From Cyclospora cayetanensis (Eukaryota; Apicomplexa; Conoidasida; Eucoccidiorida; Eimeriidae), in the NCBI RefSeq assembly GCF_002999335.1, contig NW_020312147.1, positions 124,001-188,000 of the forward strand: a stretch of 64,000 bases of DNA. The letters are read 5' to 3'. Of this stretch, positions 22,991 to 35,011 are shown piece after piece. A program made the translations under genes and the position numbers. Each line of letters starts with the position of its first letter. The first letter of the stretch is position 1. Under the pieces are notes generated by a model. That model was not told the origin of the DNA. It saw nothing but the letters and a program-made list of their open reading frames with translations, and ran no database searches.

Positions 22991-25900
22991 GATTATTCGT
23001 CTAAACGCTCCCCCACACTCCTGGTATGCACTGAGGAGTCCTCTGCTATTTGGGCCTGGACCTGGTCTGGGGTCACACACCAACTTCAGCAGTCGAGTAA
23101 TTCCGAGAACAGCAGGCTAGTGTACGCGAGTGCTCGCACAAACCTCTTGAGAGACGATTATGTCGCTATATTACGCTTCGGCAAGTTGAGTATATCGGGC
23201 GTGGAGGTTCTGTCTGGTGGATGGCTAGGTGGTACGAGGTGTGCCAGAAAGTGACCAGACGGAGTAGTTTGCAGCCAGCTGGCTAGGCTTATCTGCGAGT
23301 CGTATGAATCTATGCTCTTTCTTTATCGATTTCCACAAAAGTAGAAGGTGCCAAAAAATCAATCCTGACTCCCTAAAAGGTTTCAAAGCTTCCTAAATTA
23401 TTCATGAAACTTGCTTCGCTAGCAAATAGCACGTGTGGAGTTGGAAGCTCCGCAGGGAGCTTTAGAGACCCTCGGTTTTAAGAATAAGAAATGCTCAGGA
23501 CAGACCTGCATGGTGGTTTCAAGTGGATTGGAGTGGGAATCATCAGGCGCAGTGGTTGACAGAGGACACGTTGCGGGCTTGCCTGTTTGCAAACGAATTT
23601 GCCGCTTAGTTTGGCGTACAGCGCTAGTGGCCGTGGACGAGGATCCGCTCGTTCCTTGGTTGTTTTCCCTCCCCAACGCATGTGCTGCCTGAATTAGTTA
23701 GCTTCACAAAGAGGTGTTGCTAGAAACGTTCCCATTTATTCCTCTTTGTGTTTTCTACAATTAGATGCATGCGCACGTACTGTTAGCTATGTTGTCCCTA
23801 CGTTCTTGCTCTCCTATCTTTCGCTGCTCTCAAATGGATATGCTGCATGCAAATATCGTATTACATAAGTTGCTGTGCGAGGTGCGGAGGAGCCACTGAA
23901 TAAGTTTGTAATTTAATATCCTGTACACACTTTACTTGTGCTCTGTTAATCTATAGCAAGAGGCTCGCACAGTTCAGCGCTGAGACGATAGCGGGCCATC
24001 GTGCTGCTCTGTTTTGTTGGCTTGACGCCGCATTCGTTGTTGTATAATGTGATCACCTTTCTTCTCTTCTCTTTCATCTATTCGTAGAAGGCACACCATG
24101 CGGTTTTATTCGCATTGTTTCCCGCGTTGTTGCATTCCTGGGGCGAGAATGGGGGACCTTTTCGGCTGTCCTGCATACATTTGGAGTTGGCGGGCAGCTA
24201 TGCAATACGAGGGTATAGGCTTTTAAATGGAGATGTAGCTGGCTAAACTTCACCTTTTAATTTATTTACACCACAGCAATTATGTTTAATAAGTATTAGT
24301 AAAGAGTAGCCCAAAGGGCTTTTCTGTGCGTACATCTAATCTAGTGCGAAGGATTGATGCTCTAGAGAACAAGATGTGCTGCTTGGTCTGTGAGCACTAG
24401 AGGCTATGTGCAGCGACATGTATACCCTCAGAGGGCGTAGAGGGCGCAGCTACGCGCGCTCTAACCATTATCCCTCTCTCCTTACGTCGAGAGCTCTGAG
24501 GTGCGCTGGAAGGTGACGGTACAAACGCTTTTGTGAAACACTCAATAACCTTTCATAAGGTCTGTATGAGTTCTACGTTCAGTATGTCCGTATAGTGACC
24601 TGAAGTGGAGCATGAGCATAGTACAATGTGCCGAGGTGCAGATTAAATCGTTTCCCACGCAAAAGGATATGGATATCCATTTTAGGGAGAAGCGATGCTC
24701 GCGGATACGGTATGCATCATGTCGATAGAAGTCACACATTTACTTCTCGCGAGCTGACACCAAGCCAAACCTATCGGAAAGCGAACGCGCGCAACGTAAC
24801 GCTTCTTGAAGGTCTCCGTAGGGAGACGCGTGAATCCGGACTCAATCCAAGCTTAATAGAAAGTTGTAGGGGGTACTTCCAAAACCGCTACCTCCTTTCC
24901 CTGCCCACACGCTCCAGATCTTTAGACATGAACGAAGGGGCACAAATTGGGAACGCTCAGCTGCCCTTCCTATGCTTGCCGTGCATTCACAGACAGCTGC
25001 CCCTTTTTGTAGGTTGCGCAGATGCACACAACATTGCGCCTTGTTTCACTGAGCGAACACTACTTTACACAAAGCAAATGGGGTCACGAAAAAACCACAT
25101 AACCAATTGTTCGTTAATTCTCATTATATATATGTGGGTATATACATACATTAGTGTAGGAGAGAGTGTCTGTATAGGTTAGCCCATAGCACTTCCCCCA
25201 ACAGTGGTACGGGCCGCCCGGTGTTTGAGTATTTACCCACAGTTCGTTTATTTTAAAAGGGTATAACACCCATTCTACGCGCAGTTTAGTCATTTATGCA
25301 GAATTGTTTGGGCTTGTATGCGCGGTCTACTGTCCCCACACAACTAGCGACCTGTACCTTGTACCTTGAATGCGAGAAGACGACAAAAAAAACTTTAGGA
25401 AAAGCTGTAATGAAAACAATTTTGATCGATCTTCTAGTAACACACTGGTATATAAAGGGATATTTCAAGACCTTCTTTCCTTACTGAAATTATTGGCGAA
25501 GAGTCGGTGCGCTGTCTACAGCATAACAGGAAGAATGCCAGTCCGATGCGCACACGCGCTCTTTCCTGGTGTACAACCGATTACGAGAAAGAAGATTCCA
25601 GGGAGCCAAGAGGTCTTAGTTTTAATATCTAACAACCGCGTTTTGCATCAGAAGCCTTCTATGCCGGTGCTTCTCACAATGTCCATTGGTCATCCGGGCT
25701 GATGCTTCAGGGCTAGTTTCCGCTGCCTGCACGCACTGATGGGTTTTGAACCTAGCCAAATTCAGAAAGTTTCTCAGGATTATAAATAGGGACGATGGAG
25801 GTAAGCCTGACAGAACCCAGCTGAGATGTAGCGAGTCGCGGAAGGCAGCAGAATTTTGTGGAGTGCATGAATGGGGACACCGTTGAAAAACGCGTAGATG

Positions 25901-26595
25901 CTTTCGTAGACTTGCAAGTAACTTCAACTGCTAGATACTAAAGTAAGGAATGTCACAGCATAGGAGACGCGTCCCTATTTCGAGTCTTTTAATGGTATCG
26001 AGGAACGCCGCTGGGGTCAATCGATGTGATTCCTCTCTTCGTTTGCCTTGTGATTTCGTTTCTGTCGAACTCAGTCTTGAAACTAATGGAGCAAAAAAAT
26101 TTAAATCTGGCTGGATAAGACCACAGGTAGTGCTTTTTATCGCTATATTTCCTTTCGATTCAAGTAAACGGAAGAAAGACGGAAGAGACAAGACGGAAAT
26201 GGAGACATCACCAATCCGTGAGCTCTTCAATGACTTTTGATTTTCTCCTAGTTCGTTGTGGCAGATTATGTTTGAGGAGCATCAGTATGCAAAAATGTGT
26301 GTCAAAAGAAGTGTGCACAAGAACCAGCAACCTACTGCGTGCCTGCAATTTCAAAAAACAATGTTGAGTTTTCGTGATTATTTCGCATTAAGGAGATCTA
26401 GATTCTATGTGCATTTCGATTCTTACCACTAGATGCTTACAGCTCAAGCCAAAACATACAGAGCATGGAATTTCTTGTTTTGCATCACCACGCCTGTTGG
26501 GGAGGGACGTGTTGAAAATCAGTCGCCTTTTGGCCCACATTCTGTGGCTTCCTCTTTAGGCCAGCACCGTCAGAGAGATCAGCCCAAAGGTAAAG
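22991..26595. other. Long stretch without a recognised gene
   Basis: About 3.6 kb. It may include more retroelement debris next to copy A. The longest open frame (24628-25182, +) begins at a non-ATG codon and has no motif; I treat it as chance. No tandem array seen. Confidence 0.4.
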
Positions 26596-28585
26596 ATGGA
26601 CTTCGGCAAAAGGAAAAGCAGAGTTTCTCACCGAAGTTCAGACCCGTGGACATCCGAAGCACTCAGCGTAGGGAAAACGAAGCAGCTTAATGCTGCTGTA
26701 GCCTCCTTCACTCCGCTTTTCTTTTCGTGTGCAGTTTTTCTGCGCCGGATCTCTTCGCTACTCTTTCGATACACGCTCGCATTCGCGTAGAGGAAGGAAT
26801 AAGGCTGTGTTGGGGTGCTAGAAGAAAAAAATAACATGCTGCACGGCTTCCATTCCTCCCTCTGTGGCTGTTTGGTTACCTTATCGCCACAATACGTGAT
26901 TACAGCTCTTCTTTGCTCTACTTTGCTAATGTGTTAGGGCGAGAGTTTTAGGGCTGTTCTCCTGTCCGTTGAGTTGGTCCCTGTGTCAGGCTCTCCTCCC
27001 AAAACCCCTCCAAGACCTTCAACTCAGGCCTTGCCCGCTGCAGGCAATCTTGGTACACTCATTGATGAGTGACGCTTAGCATGCGTTGAGTTTGCAATGT
27101 TCAATCAGATTAAATGTGCCAACCGGGGAATGATTCGGGTGCAGTGTAGCGTTTAGTGTCCAATCGTCTCCGTTTGCCTGTGGCACTCCGCACTTTTTCC
27201 CAAAGTGTACATCGCTATCCCAAAGCTTTCTGGCGGTTAGCTGGTGTTGCACAATCCATTTATGGAACTTAACCCTGTTAGCTCCTGTGTGCCCGTTGTG
27301 ATTGTGTCTGCGTCTGCCTTCAGATGCACAGCAGCGCCTTCTGGATGAAATCAAGTGCGTTTAATTCCTGTTTTTGCAACACTCAGAGGCGCGCATGCAG
27401 TGTAGTTTTTGTGTTTGTGTAGTGCCGAGGGAAAATAGTAGAAGTTGTACTGTTGCTGCACTCCGCCCGGGGAGGACGCCTGTAGAAATCGGTGGACTCC
27501 AAATGCATTCTGCAAACTCCTTTGCTGGTGCTTGCGCTTGTCCTAGATGCTGTCACTCTGAGATATCATCTTTGAAGCAGATGGTGTCTTTTTTGACGGA
27601 CGGTGCCACCCCTCTTCCTGTGCCCCTTGAGGTCTTCTACACCATAGGCCGGCAGTACATGATGACGCACCCGCACTTCTACACTTTGACTCTGCCCCCC
27701 ATAGATCAGCTCCAAAGCATCACCACAAATGTTGCAAGGCTCCATAACGGCGTTGCAGGAGTGCTGGCAGATGCAGGAGAGGCAGAAGCAAAACAGCGCG
27801 AGGTGGCAGAAGCAGAGAGAATCCGACAGCAGGCGGAAGAAGCAGCCATACAGGAATTGATGAAAGAACTACATAGTCGCGAAGAAAAAAATGAAAATTT
27901 AGAGCAGTGCTTGAAAGAAAAGGATGTACGGTTGGAAGGAGTAAGCAAGGAGCTGGTGGAGGAGAGAGCAGATAAGCGGCGTCTGGTTCTTGAAGCGCAG
28001 AAAAAGGAAAAAGGTGCTGCAAACGCTTGTGAACGGCTAACGCGCGAGGTTTCCATCAGGAAAAAGCTGGCAGATGCTCTGCAGGAGCAAAATGAAGTGC
28101 TTCAGGAAAAGATGCGGCTGCTGAACAAAACGATATCGAAGAGAGAGAAGCAGGCAGAAGCCGTGTCTGATGAGCTGCAAGTTCTCGAGAACCAAGTTCT
28201 TAAAATAGCGAAACAATCGGAGACTCTTATGGAGAGGGACGAATCCAACAGGCAGCATATGAGAGAATACCTCGCTGTAAGCTTGACTGCCAATCCTTTC
28301 AGATGTGCACACACCCTGTAGTGTGCTTGTACTCCTGTCTCAGCTTCCTTGTACGCTGTAATGATATGCCTTATCTTTAAATAAACCGTGATGTTTTCCG
28401 CTTTTTCTCAGACACTGAAGGCAAAGCAAAGATTGAAAAATCAAGAAGAAAAAAATGCATATGAAGCTAGCAAAAACCGCGGTGTGACAGTCCCTGTCCT
28501 TTTTTCTTTTCTTCCAGTTGAACTCTCTCCCCTGCTTCGCCCCTTGGCACATATTTTGCAATCAATCTTTGGCCCTGTCTACTAA
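26596..28585 (+). CDS. Coiled-coil protein of unknown function, multi-exon
   Basis: The main exon, 27547-28276, is certain. It encodes about 240 residues, of which the last 190 are a strongly charged coiled coil (for example EAERIRQQAEEAAIQELMKE, LQEQNEVLQEKMRLLNKTIS). It starts after an acceptor ending ttgtcctag and ends at a gtaagc donor. Exon 5 (28412-28481, TLKAKQRLKNQEEKNAYEAS) continues the coil. Exon 6 (28518-28585) ends in a stop. Upstream I place exon 3 (27324-27354), a 25-nt micro-exon (27044-27068) and a first exon from an ATG at 26596 to 26667. All phases agree and the total is 331 residues, but the two first exons are tentative. Ahead of the coil is a non-coil segment (PLPVPLEVFYTIGRQYMMTH). 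The gene could continue to the candidate exon at 29448 by using other splices. A cytoskeletal or centrosomal role is possible but unsupported. Confidence 0.75.
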
Positions 28586-29447
28586 CGGTTCAAGGGCGTG
28601 GGGCCCGCCTGTGCCGTTTGGATTGACTGGTTGGACTGCAGCTGTTTGTCCAGTTTTTTTTGTTGTTTATTCCTCTGTAGTGTGCGTTTGGACTCGCAGC
28701 TGCGTCCACAGAACCACCCGAATGCAACAAGATCACTCCGGATAACCGTGGGAGCTCTGTGAGGCACTGTAAACCTTTTGTTGTTCTCGATCTCTTTGGC
28801 CAGTCATCCCCTGTCTTATCAGGAGCGCTTTTTTCTTTGCTAACTTCTCTATTTGTTGGCTCTCTATGTCTCCCCCACTGCACTCTCTAGTGCCACGCTG
28901 TTAGGGCCATCATTTGGCATCCCAGTTCCTTCCATTCCCCTTGGAGCTCACGAAAAGTGTTGCCGGCGTCCCAATAATGGGTGGTTGGTTGAGATAACCT
29001 TATATACTTCGTTTGTTTCTCATCCACAGCTTTTTCGAGTGGAATTCCTACACTCCGACAATCCAGTTTATGCCCTTCAGCAATGGTGCGCTGGCTTGGT
29101 CCTCAGCTCACTAAAACCTGTTAAAGATACACTGAAAACCTTTCCTTTCTGTGTGTTGTTTCTGCCAAGGACGATCCTATTTGCCTTACATTATATTTCA
29201 CTGCCGTCATCCCCTTCTACAACCTGCATGCTGAAGCCCTGTAACTTTCCCCATTGCACGGGCATCTGATACACAATATGTTCTGTGTGTTTAGCTACAT
29301 GCCGAGATAATCCTGAAGCCTGTTGCATGCATCCACGAATCGATCGTACGCTCAAGCCTGTGCATCCCATCCTCGGCACTTCCCTTTCGACTCTACCCTT
29401 CTTTCTGCACACTCCCCCTGCTTCGGTTTTTCTATGCATGATCTCAG
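28586..29447 (+). other. Pyrimidine-rich stretch, possible extra exons of the coiled-coil gene
   Basis: Mostly T/C-rich sequence like introns. One segment after tctcatccacag at 29030 could be an alternative exon (FSSGIPTLRQSSLCPSAM). It fits the phase of the preceding exon if exon 6 is skipped. No other gene recognised. Confidence 0.3.
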
Positions 29448-29835
29448 TCAAGACACTTCCTGGCGTCACCAGCTAAGCGATCCCTTGAATGGGATGCCTG
29501 CTCCCACTTATCCCCTGACGAGCTTGGCACCGTGGTCAAACGAGAGTTATTTGGAGTGCCCGCAGATAATTGATTCATCCCAGATGGCACAGACGCATCC
29601 AATGAACGCTTCGGGGAGCTATCTACTAAGTCCTTCCTCCCACACGGCTTCTCGCAAAGCCGAGATACACCTGAATGCATCTGTTGGCAGCCCAGTCAAA
29701 ATCGGCGGCCGCCAGACCACGCGGTCAGTGCGCTACGCGCCCGATACGTGCAGTGGACCTGTGCTTCCCGCCCATGCAGAGGGGGGCAAGAATACGCTGC
29801 CTAATACAACATGCACGAGACAAGAAAAGCGATGA
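29448..29835 (+). CDS. Candidate 3'-terminal exon, Ser/Thr-rich
   Basis: After an acceptor ending gatctcag the frame stays open for about 390 nt to a TGA at 29833-29835. It encodes a Ser/Thr/Pro-rich tail (for example LLSPSSHTASRKAEIH and GSPVKIGGRQTTRSVRYAP). It looks like the unstructured C-terminus of a longer protein, most simply the upstream coiled-coil gene. I could not find a set of intermediate exons with matching phase. It might equally be the end of a separate small gene. No domain seen. Confidence 0.35.
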
Positions 29836-30587
29836 GGCGGCTACCTGGACAGTGGCATTGAAGGAAAGGAAAAGAAGCACTCAAGCACGAATAGTAACAT
29901 CCCCGCAGGCAACACCCGAAACAGTAGAGAGCGCTCACTTTCAGGATTCAGCTTTTCTTTAAAACGTTATTTTATGCACGTGTCAAGCTTGTAGAAATGA
30001 CAGCTCATCAGCTGTCAATTGTTGGTGCTTAAGTCTCCTCAAGTGCTTTGAGGCAGGCTGCCCGCCCGACCCCGCTTTCCCATGGATCCTTTAAAGCCCA
30101 CGCACACCCTCATGTCCATAAAAGTGATAATCTGAAATAAGGCGCACGTTGTATTTCCCAGAGAGCCCCTAGACTGCCTTTTTGCATGCCCGCGATCGAC
30201 AAGTCGCTATTCACAGAACACCGTTCTGCAACCGAACTTGACCGTGGGGCTGTCCAGTAAGCCAATGTACGGTGCCCCAGACCCCCATAAGGCAACAAAG
30301 CACTTCTTATTGGTGTACAGACCACACCTGAGCCTGTCGTCTTTCCCTAGATAGTATCTATAAGACTTTTGGATCAGCAACAAGGGATTCTGCAAGAACC
30401 TAGGGACAACCCTCCCTCGTCAGCCGGGTTCGAGGAAATACTCTAAAATCATAGAAAGCCTTTCACAGCCTGATGGCCGCTCTCCGAGCCCATTACGCGA
30501 GAATCCCCCCATAGGCGCTAGTTGTGTGTGCAACAACCGTGCGCACATGAAGTAACCGATATTAGGGTTCCTCGGGCAAGCCCGCAT
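29836..30587. other. Convergent intergenic, no gene recognised
   Basis: Between a forward and a reverse transcription unit. Contains only short motif-free frames on both strands. Confidence 0.4.
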
Positions 30588-31685
30588 CTACGTACCCAGC
30601 GTCCCGCTGTCCAATCCATTTTCCATAAGCCGGAAACTCTCGCGGGTGGACCGCAGGAAGCGCTGGAGGGCAGTCAGACGCTCGTCGATCTCAGAAAACA
30701 CCGCACGGCCACCAGCCACTCCCTTAAGTGCGCGTCCTCCGACCTCCACAGTCGCGTTGGAGATTCCTTGCTCGGAAACTTCTCCTTGAAAGTCACGGTC
30801 GTGCTGGGAATTTCCGCAATCAGTGGGCTTGAGTCCGTCGCACTCTGGATTTCCTTGCAGCAAAGGAGGGGCCGTGAAGGATTTGGTGCGGGAGCCGTGC
30901 ACAAGAGGGGGAAGTGCAGGCTCCTCTGGCCCCTGGGAAACTTCTGCAGAGAGAGTGTCATGCGAACTGGCGGTAGTAAGGGCCGAGTTCATTTCCTGAG
31001 GTACCCCTGTTGCTAAGGACCCCTTCCGATCGTCCATTTTGTTGCCACTTGCTCTCCAGACGGGCGCACTGCCGTGTGCCTGTTCTTGCAGAGGGCACAG
31101 CGTGAGGGGCTCAGGCAGCATTAGGCCCTCCCCGACGGCAACACTTGCAGCTGGGGAGCGACAAGGACTCTTTCGAAGCTCCTTTCCACTCTGCACATGC
31201 CTGGACAGCTGCTGTTGCGCCTGCTGCGGCTGCTGAGGCGCCTCGGTGCTGCCTCGCTGCCTCAGCCTTTCATATTCCTCCGCGGATAACACGACAAACG
31301 ATGAATGCTGAGGCTGTTGCAGCAGGCAGCGCTTCGCTTGCAGCTGCTGGTTGGGGTGCTGATTTTCAGGGCCTAAAATTCCACAGGCCGGAGGCAGCGC
31401 TTCTCCTTCACAGCGAGCCTCAGCAGCGAATGGACTTTTTTCTCTCAAGCTGCAGTTCCCAGGCGACCTCGCACACCCGGCGTTCCTCACGGCAACCTTC
31501 TCCGGTACTGTAGAAGAAGGGGCTCTATGGCTGTTGCAAGAGCTAGGGCTTTCCGCCGCATTCTGTGGCATGGCAGATGCGAGGGCCTGGTGGGACGAAC
31601 ACGGAGGAATCCTTGCCACAGCTCGGTGGCGACATCTGCGCACCGGAAATGCAGGCAGCAAGATACAGCAGCCATCCTGTCTCAT
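30588..31685 (-). CDS. Probable C-terminal part of the CCDC61/VFL3-like protein (or a separate Q/S/P-rich protein)
   Basis: A 365-codon open frame rich in Gln, Ser, Pro and Ala, of the low-complexity kind common in coccidian proteins (for example APQQPQQAQQQLSRH). It ends SEIDERLTALQRFLRSTRES and then a stop. That closing motif resembles a short helical motif (EIDARLxALQ) that I remember at the C-terminus of centriolar coiled-coil proteins including CCDC61. The frame lies on the same strand, directly downstream of the CCDC61-like exons at 33065-35011. I therefore think it is the 3' end of that gene, reached by splicing out part of 31686-33064. The true 5' border is probably an acceptor rather than the ATG at 31685. 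The motif match is from memory and needs an alignment. Confidence 0.5.
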   Translation of the reverse strand: MRQDGCCILLPAFPVRRCRHRAVARIPPCSSHQALASAMPQNAAESPSSCNSHRAPSSTVPEKVAVRNAGCARSPGNCSLREKSPFAAEARCEGEALPPACGILGPENQHPNQQLQAKRCLLQQPQHSSFVVLSAEEYERLRQRGSTEAPQQPQQAQQQLSRHVQSGKELRKSPCRSPAASVAVGEGLMLPEPLTLCPLQEQAHGSAPVWRASGNKMDDRKGSLATGVPQEMNSALTTASSHDTLSAEVSQGPEEPALPPLVHGSRTKSFTAPPLLQGNPECDGLKPTDCGNSQHDRDFQGEVSEQGISNATVEVGGRALKGVAGGRAVFSEIDERLTALQRFLRSTRESFRLMENGLDSGTLGT

Positions 31686-33064
31686 GGACTGAAGCGCTCA
31701 TCTCGCTTCAGGAGTGACACACACATCCAGCACTGGCCGACAGATGGACAGACACGAGACTTACGCGCCAGGAGCGTGGGCAGCGCCGCTCCGCTTCGCG
31801 GCAACACAAGGACTGGAGGGGCCCCCCCCAGGGGGCGGTCTCCAGCCAGCGTGAGGGCTACGGAGCGCCTGATGGTGCGTAGTGGGGCGCCTAGGGGGCC
31901 CCAAGCTTTTGCAAGGGGCCCCAAGGCGCCCTGATGGGCAGCCACAAGAAGACGCCAAGTAAGGGCTGTGGCTGCCACAGTGGTTACTGCCGCGGCTGCT
32001 ACTGCACACAGAGCCGATCGAGTCTGACCGCTGCCGCGCTCGAGAAGAAGCAGTTGATGCCATCAAGGAAGCCGACACCCTGGAGGGGCCCCCTGGTCTA
32101 GCCCCTGGTGTGCCAGACCCTTGTAGGCTTTCCCCCAAGCCTCTAGGGTGTGGCGGTCCAGAAACACGAGACCTGAGCATACAAGGACCACCCCAGCAGG
32201 CGCAAACGCAAGGGTGAAAGCTGTCTTTCCTTCATGCCTCTTGTAGGCTGGAGACTGAGTGCGTAGTGCGTAGCAGGGATGTGGATTGAGACAAGTTTGG
32301 AAGTGCGAGAGAGCGGTGCCTGTCCTAGGAGGCCCTCGAAAAACGCAGCACCCCTGGAAACGCTGGAGGAGCCCTCTGCACTCCAGAGCAGCCATGTGGG
32401 GTCCGACATACTGCTGGAACGGACGGGTGGGATAGGGGGAGAGCGACCTGCCCCTCCTCCCTGTTGGAGCTAGTGGACAAGGCAGCAGCCTCGCCGGCCG
32501 AGGAGATATGGGGGGGGCCCTCATGGGGGGGGCCCCCCTTCCCCTGCCATCCGGAGCCTCTGCATACACAAAGGATCCACGGACTCTGGCACGCGCCACA
32601 GAGGCGGGAGGCCCTCCTCTGGAGACTCCGTCCACGGGGTGGTAGCCAGAAAGAAGGCCTACTCTGGCTTCCTTGCACCGGCTAGCCGCATTGGAATCGA
32701 GCGATGAACAGCGGGATGAGGCGGACGGAGCGGTCGGGTGAAGTGTTTCAGAGGAGGCGAGAGACCTATTCAGAGCGTAACAAAAAAGAAACATCCCAGT
32801 CCGCTGCGCCTGAAGCGCCACTCCTGAGGGGCAAGCCCCCCGAACAGTGCTCTGGTATCCGGAAGAGCTCAGTTAAACGAACTTTGCCAGAGTCTCTCAC
32901 CTCCTCAGACGACAGCTGTGAGCGCGTAACCGCGCCTCTAACTCTCGGACCTGCAGCAGGCTACCCAAACGCACAAATCCCCCACATTGGACTCTGCAGC
33001 ACGTCGTGCACTGCGCGAAAGGCGAGGGCGCGCAGGGGCTGCAGAGACACCCCGTAAAAGCTAT
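31686..33064 (-). other. Intron/exon mixture between the two parts of the CCDC61-like gene
   Basis: Contains possible small exons on the minus strand: a stretch after tgtctctgcag near 33041 (ARPRLSRSARRAAESNVGD), and one after ctgctgcag near 32948 that starts VRELEARLRAHSCRLR and ends at a gtgaga donor. A long open frame (32063-32821) is rich in GGGGCCCC-type sequence and may be largely intronic. No complete model could be built. Confidence 0.3.
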
Positions 33065-35011
33065 TCAGGCCGCTTGTGGAGGATGGGTGCTGCTGACTCG
33101 GGTCCTGAGGGAGGCCTCAACTCTCCTCAATTTGTCGATCTCCGTGCGAAACCGCTGTGTCTCCCTAGCCCGCAGCTGCCTCTCCGTCTGCAGCCGCTGC
33201 CTTGCCATAAAAAGCTCAGCCTGAAAGAAGCCCGCAGCAACAGTGATCTCAAAACTCGGCGCTGAAGGAAGCCCTCGTAACCAACGATTCCTTTGCTAGG
33301 GGTTCCGTGCCGCTACGCCTCCTCGAGGCAGTGCCAGTGGTGCCCCTGTCTCAGATGCGGATGCAGACGTGGTCGAATCCCCTTTATTCATACAAAAAAA
33401 AACACAGAACAAGCGATACAAAAGGGCGTACCTCCACTGTATGCAGCTGCGTCATGAGACCCTGGGGATCGTCACAGTCTCGCCTGAAGAGCGTGCCTTG
33501 CAGCTCCCGACGGCATGCCGCCTGCAGTTGCAGCAGCAACAGCACTTTGGCTTAACATAGGATGCATTCAGCAGCATTGGACGGACGAAGGAGGATCAGA
33601 CGAAACCCACGGAAGATTTCCCCCCTTTGCCTTCCCCCGCAGGCACATCGTCCTCATCTCCAACTACCCCCCCTTTTTCCCGCACGCGTTGAGCACAAAC
33701 GAGCCTTACGCTCTGCCTCTGAGCTTCACGCAGAGCCGCCTGCTGCTCGGCGACAAGAGCCCTTAGCCGGCACAGCTCTGCTGCGGCTGGCAATTCTGCT
33801 GGCTTAGCAAGGGCATCCTCTTCCAGGGGATGCTCTAGAGATCCCCGAGGATGCAGAGATTCAGCACTCCCCAGAGGCGTGCAGCAACTCCCCTTTGGGG
33901 GGCCCCAGAGCCTCTGGAAATGCCGATGGAGGTCGTCGGTATCTGCTGCATCGTCACTTGTTGCGGCGCATGCAGCGGGAAACACATTTTGCTGCTGCTG
34001 CTGTGGCTGCTGCCGCGCTTTCCATTGCACGAGGGTGCTGGCGTGGCTAGGCCGAGGGCTCACGACGTGCAACAATGCACGTGGTGTCGGTTGCTGTTGT
34101 TGTTGTGTTGGCGCTACTGAGGTCGCCTCTCTGCAATTGCTCCTGGGGGTTTCTGTAGCGAGAGACGATGTAGGGGCAGCAGCGGAAACTGCTGCTGCCC
34201 CTGCCTTGTTCGTTAGGGCGAGTGGATAGTGAACCTTCTTTCCGTCCACAACCTTCGTAACGATCAAAAACAATTTTAGATCCGAGGGAACCCCCTCGGA
34301 GGCCTCCTCGGAGGGTGCCAAACCCCCCGCTCGCCGTTTCAGAGTCTCCAGATCTGCAGCGCTGCAGCAAGGAAGAACAGGGTGCAACGCTGGAGGTTGT
34401 CAGCTCTCGACTGCTAGGAAGCAGGGGGCCCGCAACTAAGTGCTTCCCGAAGTAGACGGCAATGTGGACTGCCGGAAAGCGGCAACATCAAAAATACGGG
34501 CTGGATCGTCTAAAGGCGAAAGGAAGAGTTCCTCCTTTGTGGCTCACCTCCATAAATTCAGAAACGCCCCAACAGCCTTCGCATGTTCGGTGAAGGGGGG
34601 AGCTTTCTCTTGGGTATTTGCATCCTTCTCCGCAGCTCGAACAGCCACTGACAGTAACTCCCAGAGGCCACGAGGGGCCAGAGGAGAGCCCGTGCGGAGG
34701 GTCAACTGCTGAAGAAACGACTCGGTGTACTCGCCTTCCCAGCGCGCAGAGAGAGCTCCTCCGTTCCAGGGGGGCCCCACAGGAGAAACCGCCACTGTCA
34801 TCAAGCTCTGAAGGATCTGAGGATTGGTCCGCCAAGATAGCTCTACACAGTACTTCGCCTGAAGATGACAGGTACAAACTCGTTGAACAAAGAGGCACTC
34901 CAAGATGCCGCCGGCGTGAAACACGCGGAGCCGATACGACTTACACAGCACTTTGAAACGCGTCACCAAGTCATGATTTCTCCACTCAAAGGCGCTGACG
35001 CAAAGGAACAT
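33065..35011 (-). CDS. CCDC61: CCDC61/VFL3-like centriole and basal-body protein
   Basis: A relative of the SAS-6/XRCC4 fold group that in algae and animals organises basal bodies. Exons 34548-35011, 33710-34361, 33432-33521 and 33065-33220 join in phase. Motifs match the family head domain in order: YTESFLQQLTLRTGSPLAP (family: IEDLTHKTGNFKQF), then SAADLETLKRRAGG (family: TYTDLESLRNRK) across the exon 1-2 junction, then KLFLIVTKVVDGKKVHYPLA (family: KRYLILIYSVEFDRIHYPLP). A low-complexity region with two poly-Q runs follows, then a coiled coil (LCRLRALVAEQQAALREAQ and ARQRLQTERQLRARETQRF). Exon 4 has a stop at 33065-33067, giving 453 residues. A donor within it could instead splice on to the C-terminal part at 30588-31685. 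Flagellate male gametes of coccidia would explain keeping such a gene. Family call good; gene end open. Confidence 0.72.

Noticed and set aside
24628..25182. Longest open frame of the gene-poor left part (184 codons)
   Set aside because: It starts at a non-ATG codon, has no domain or splice context, and runs into an AT-repeat-like tail; chance frame is more likely.
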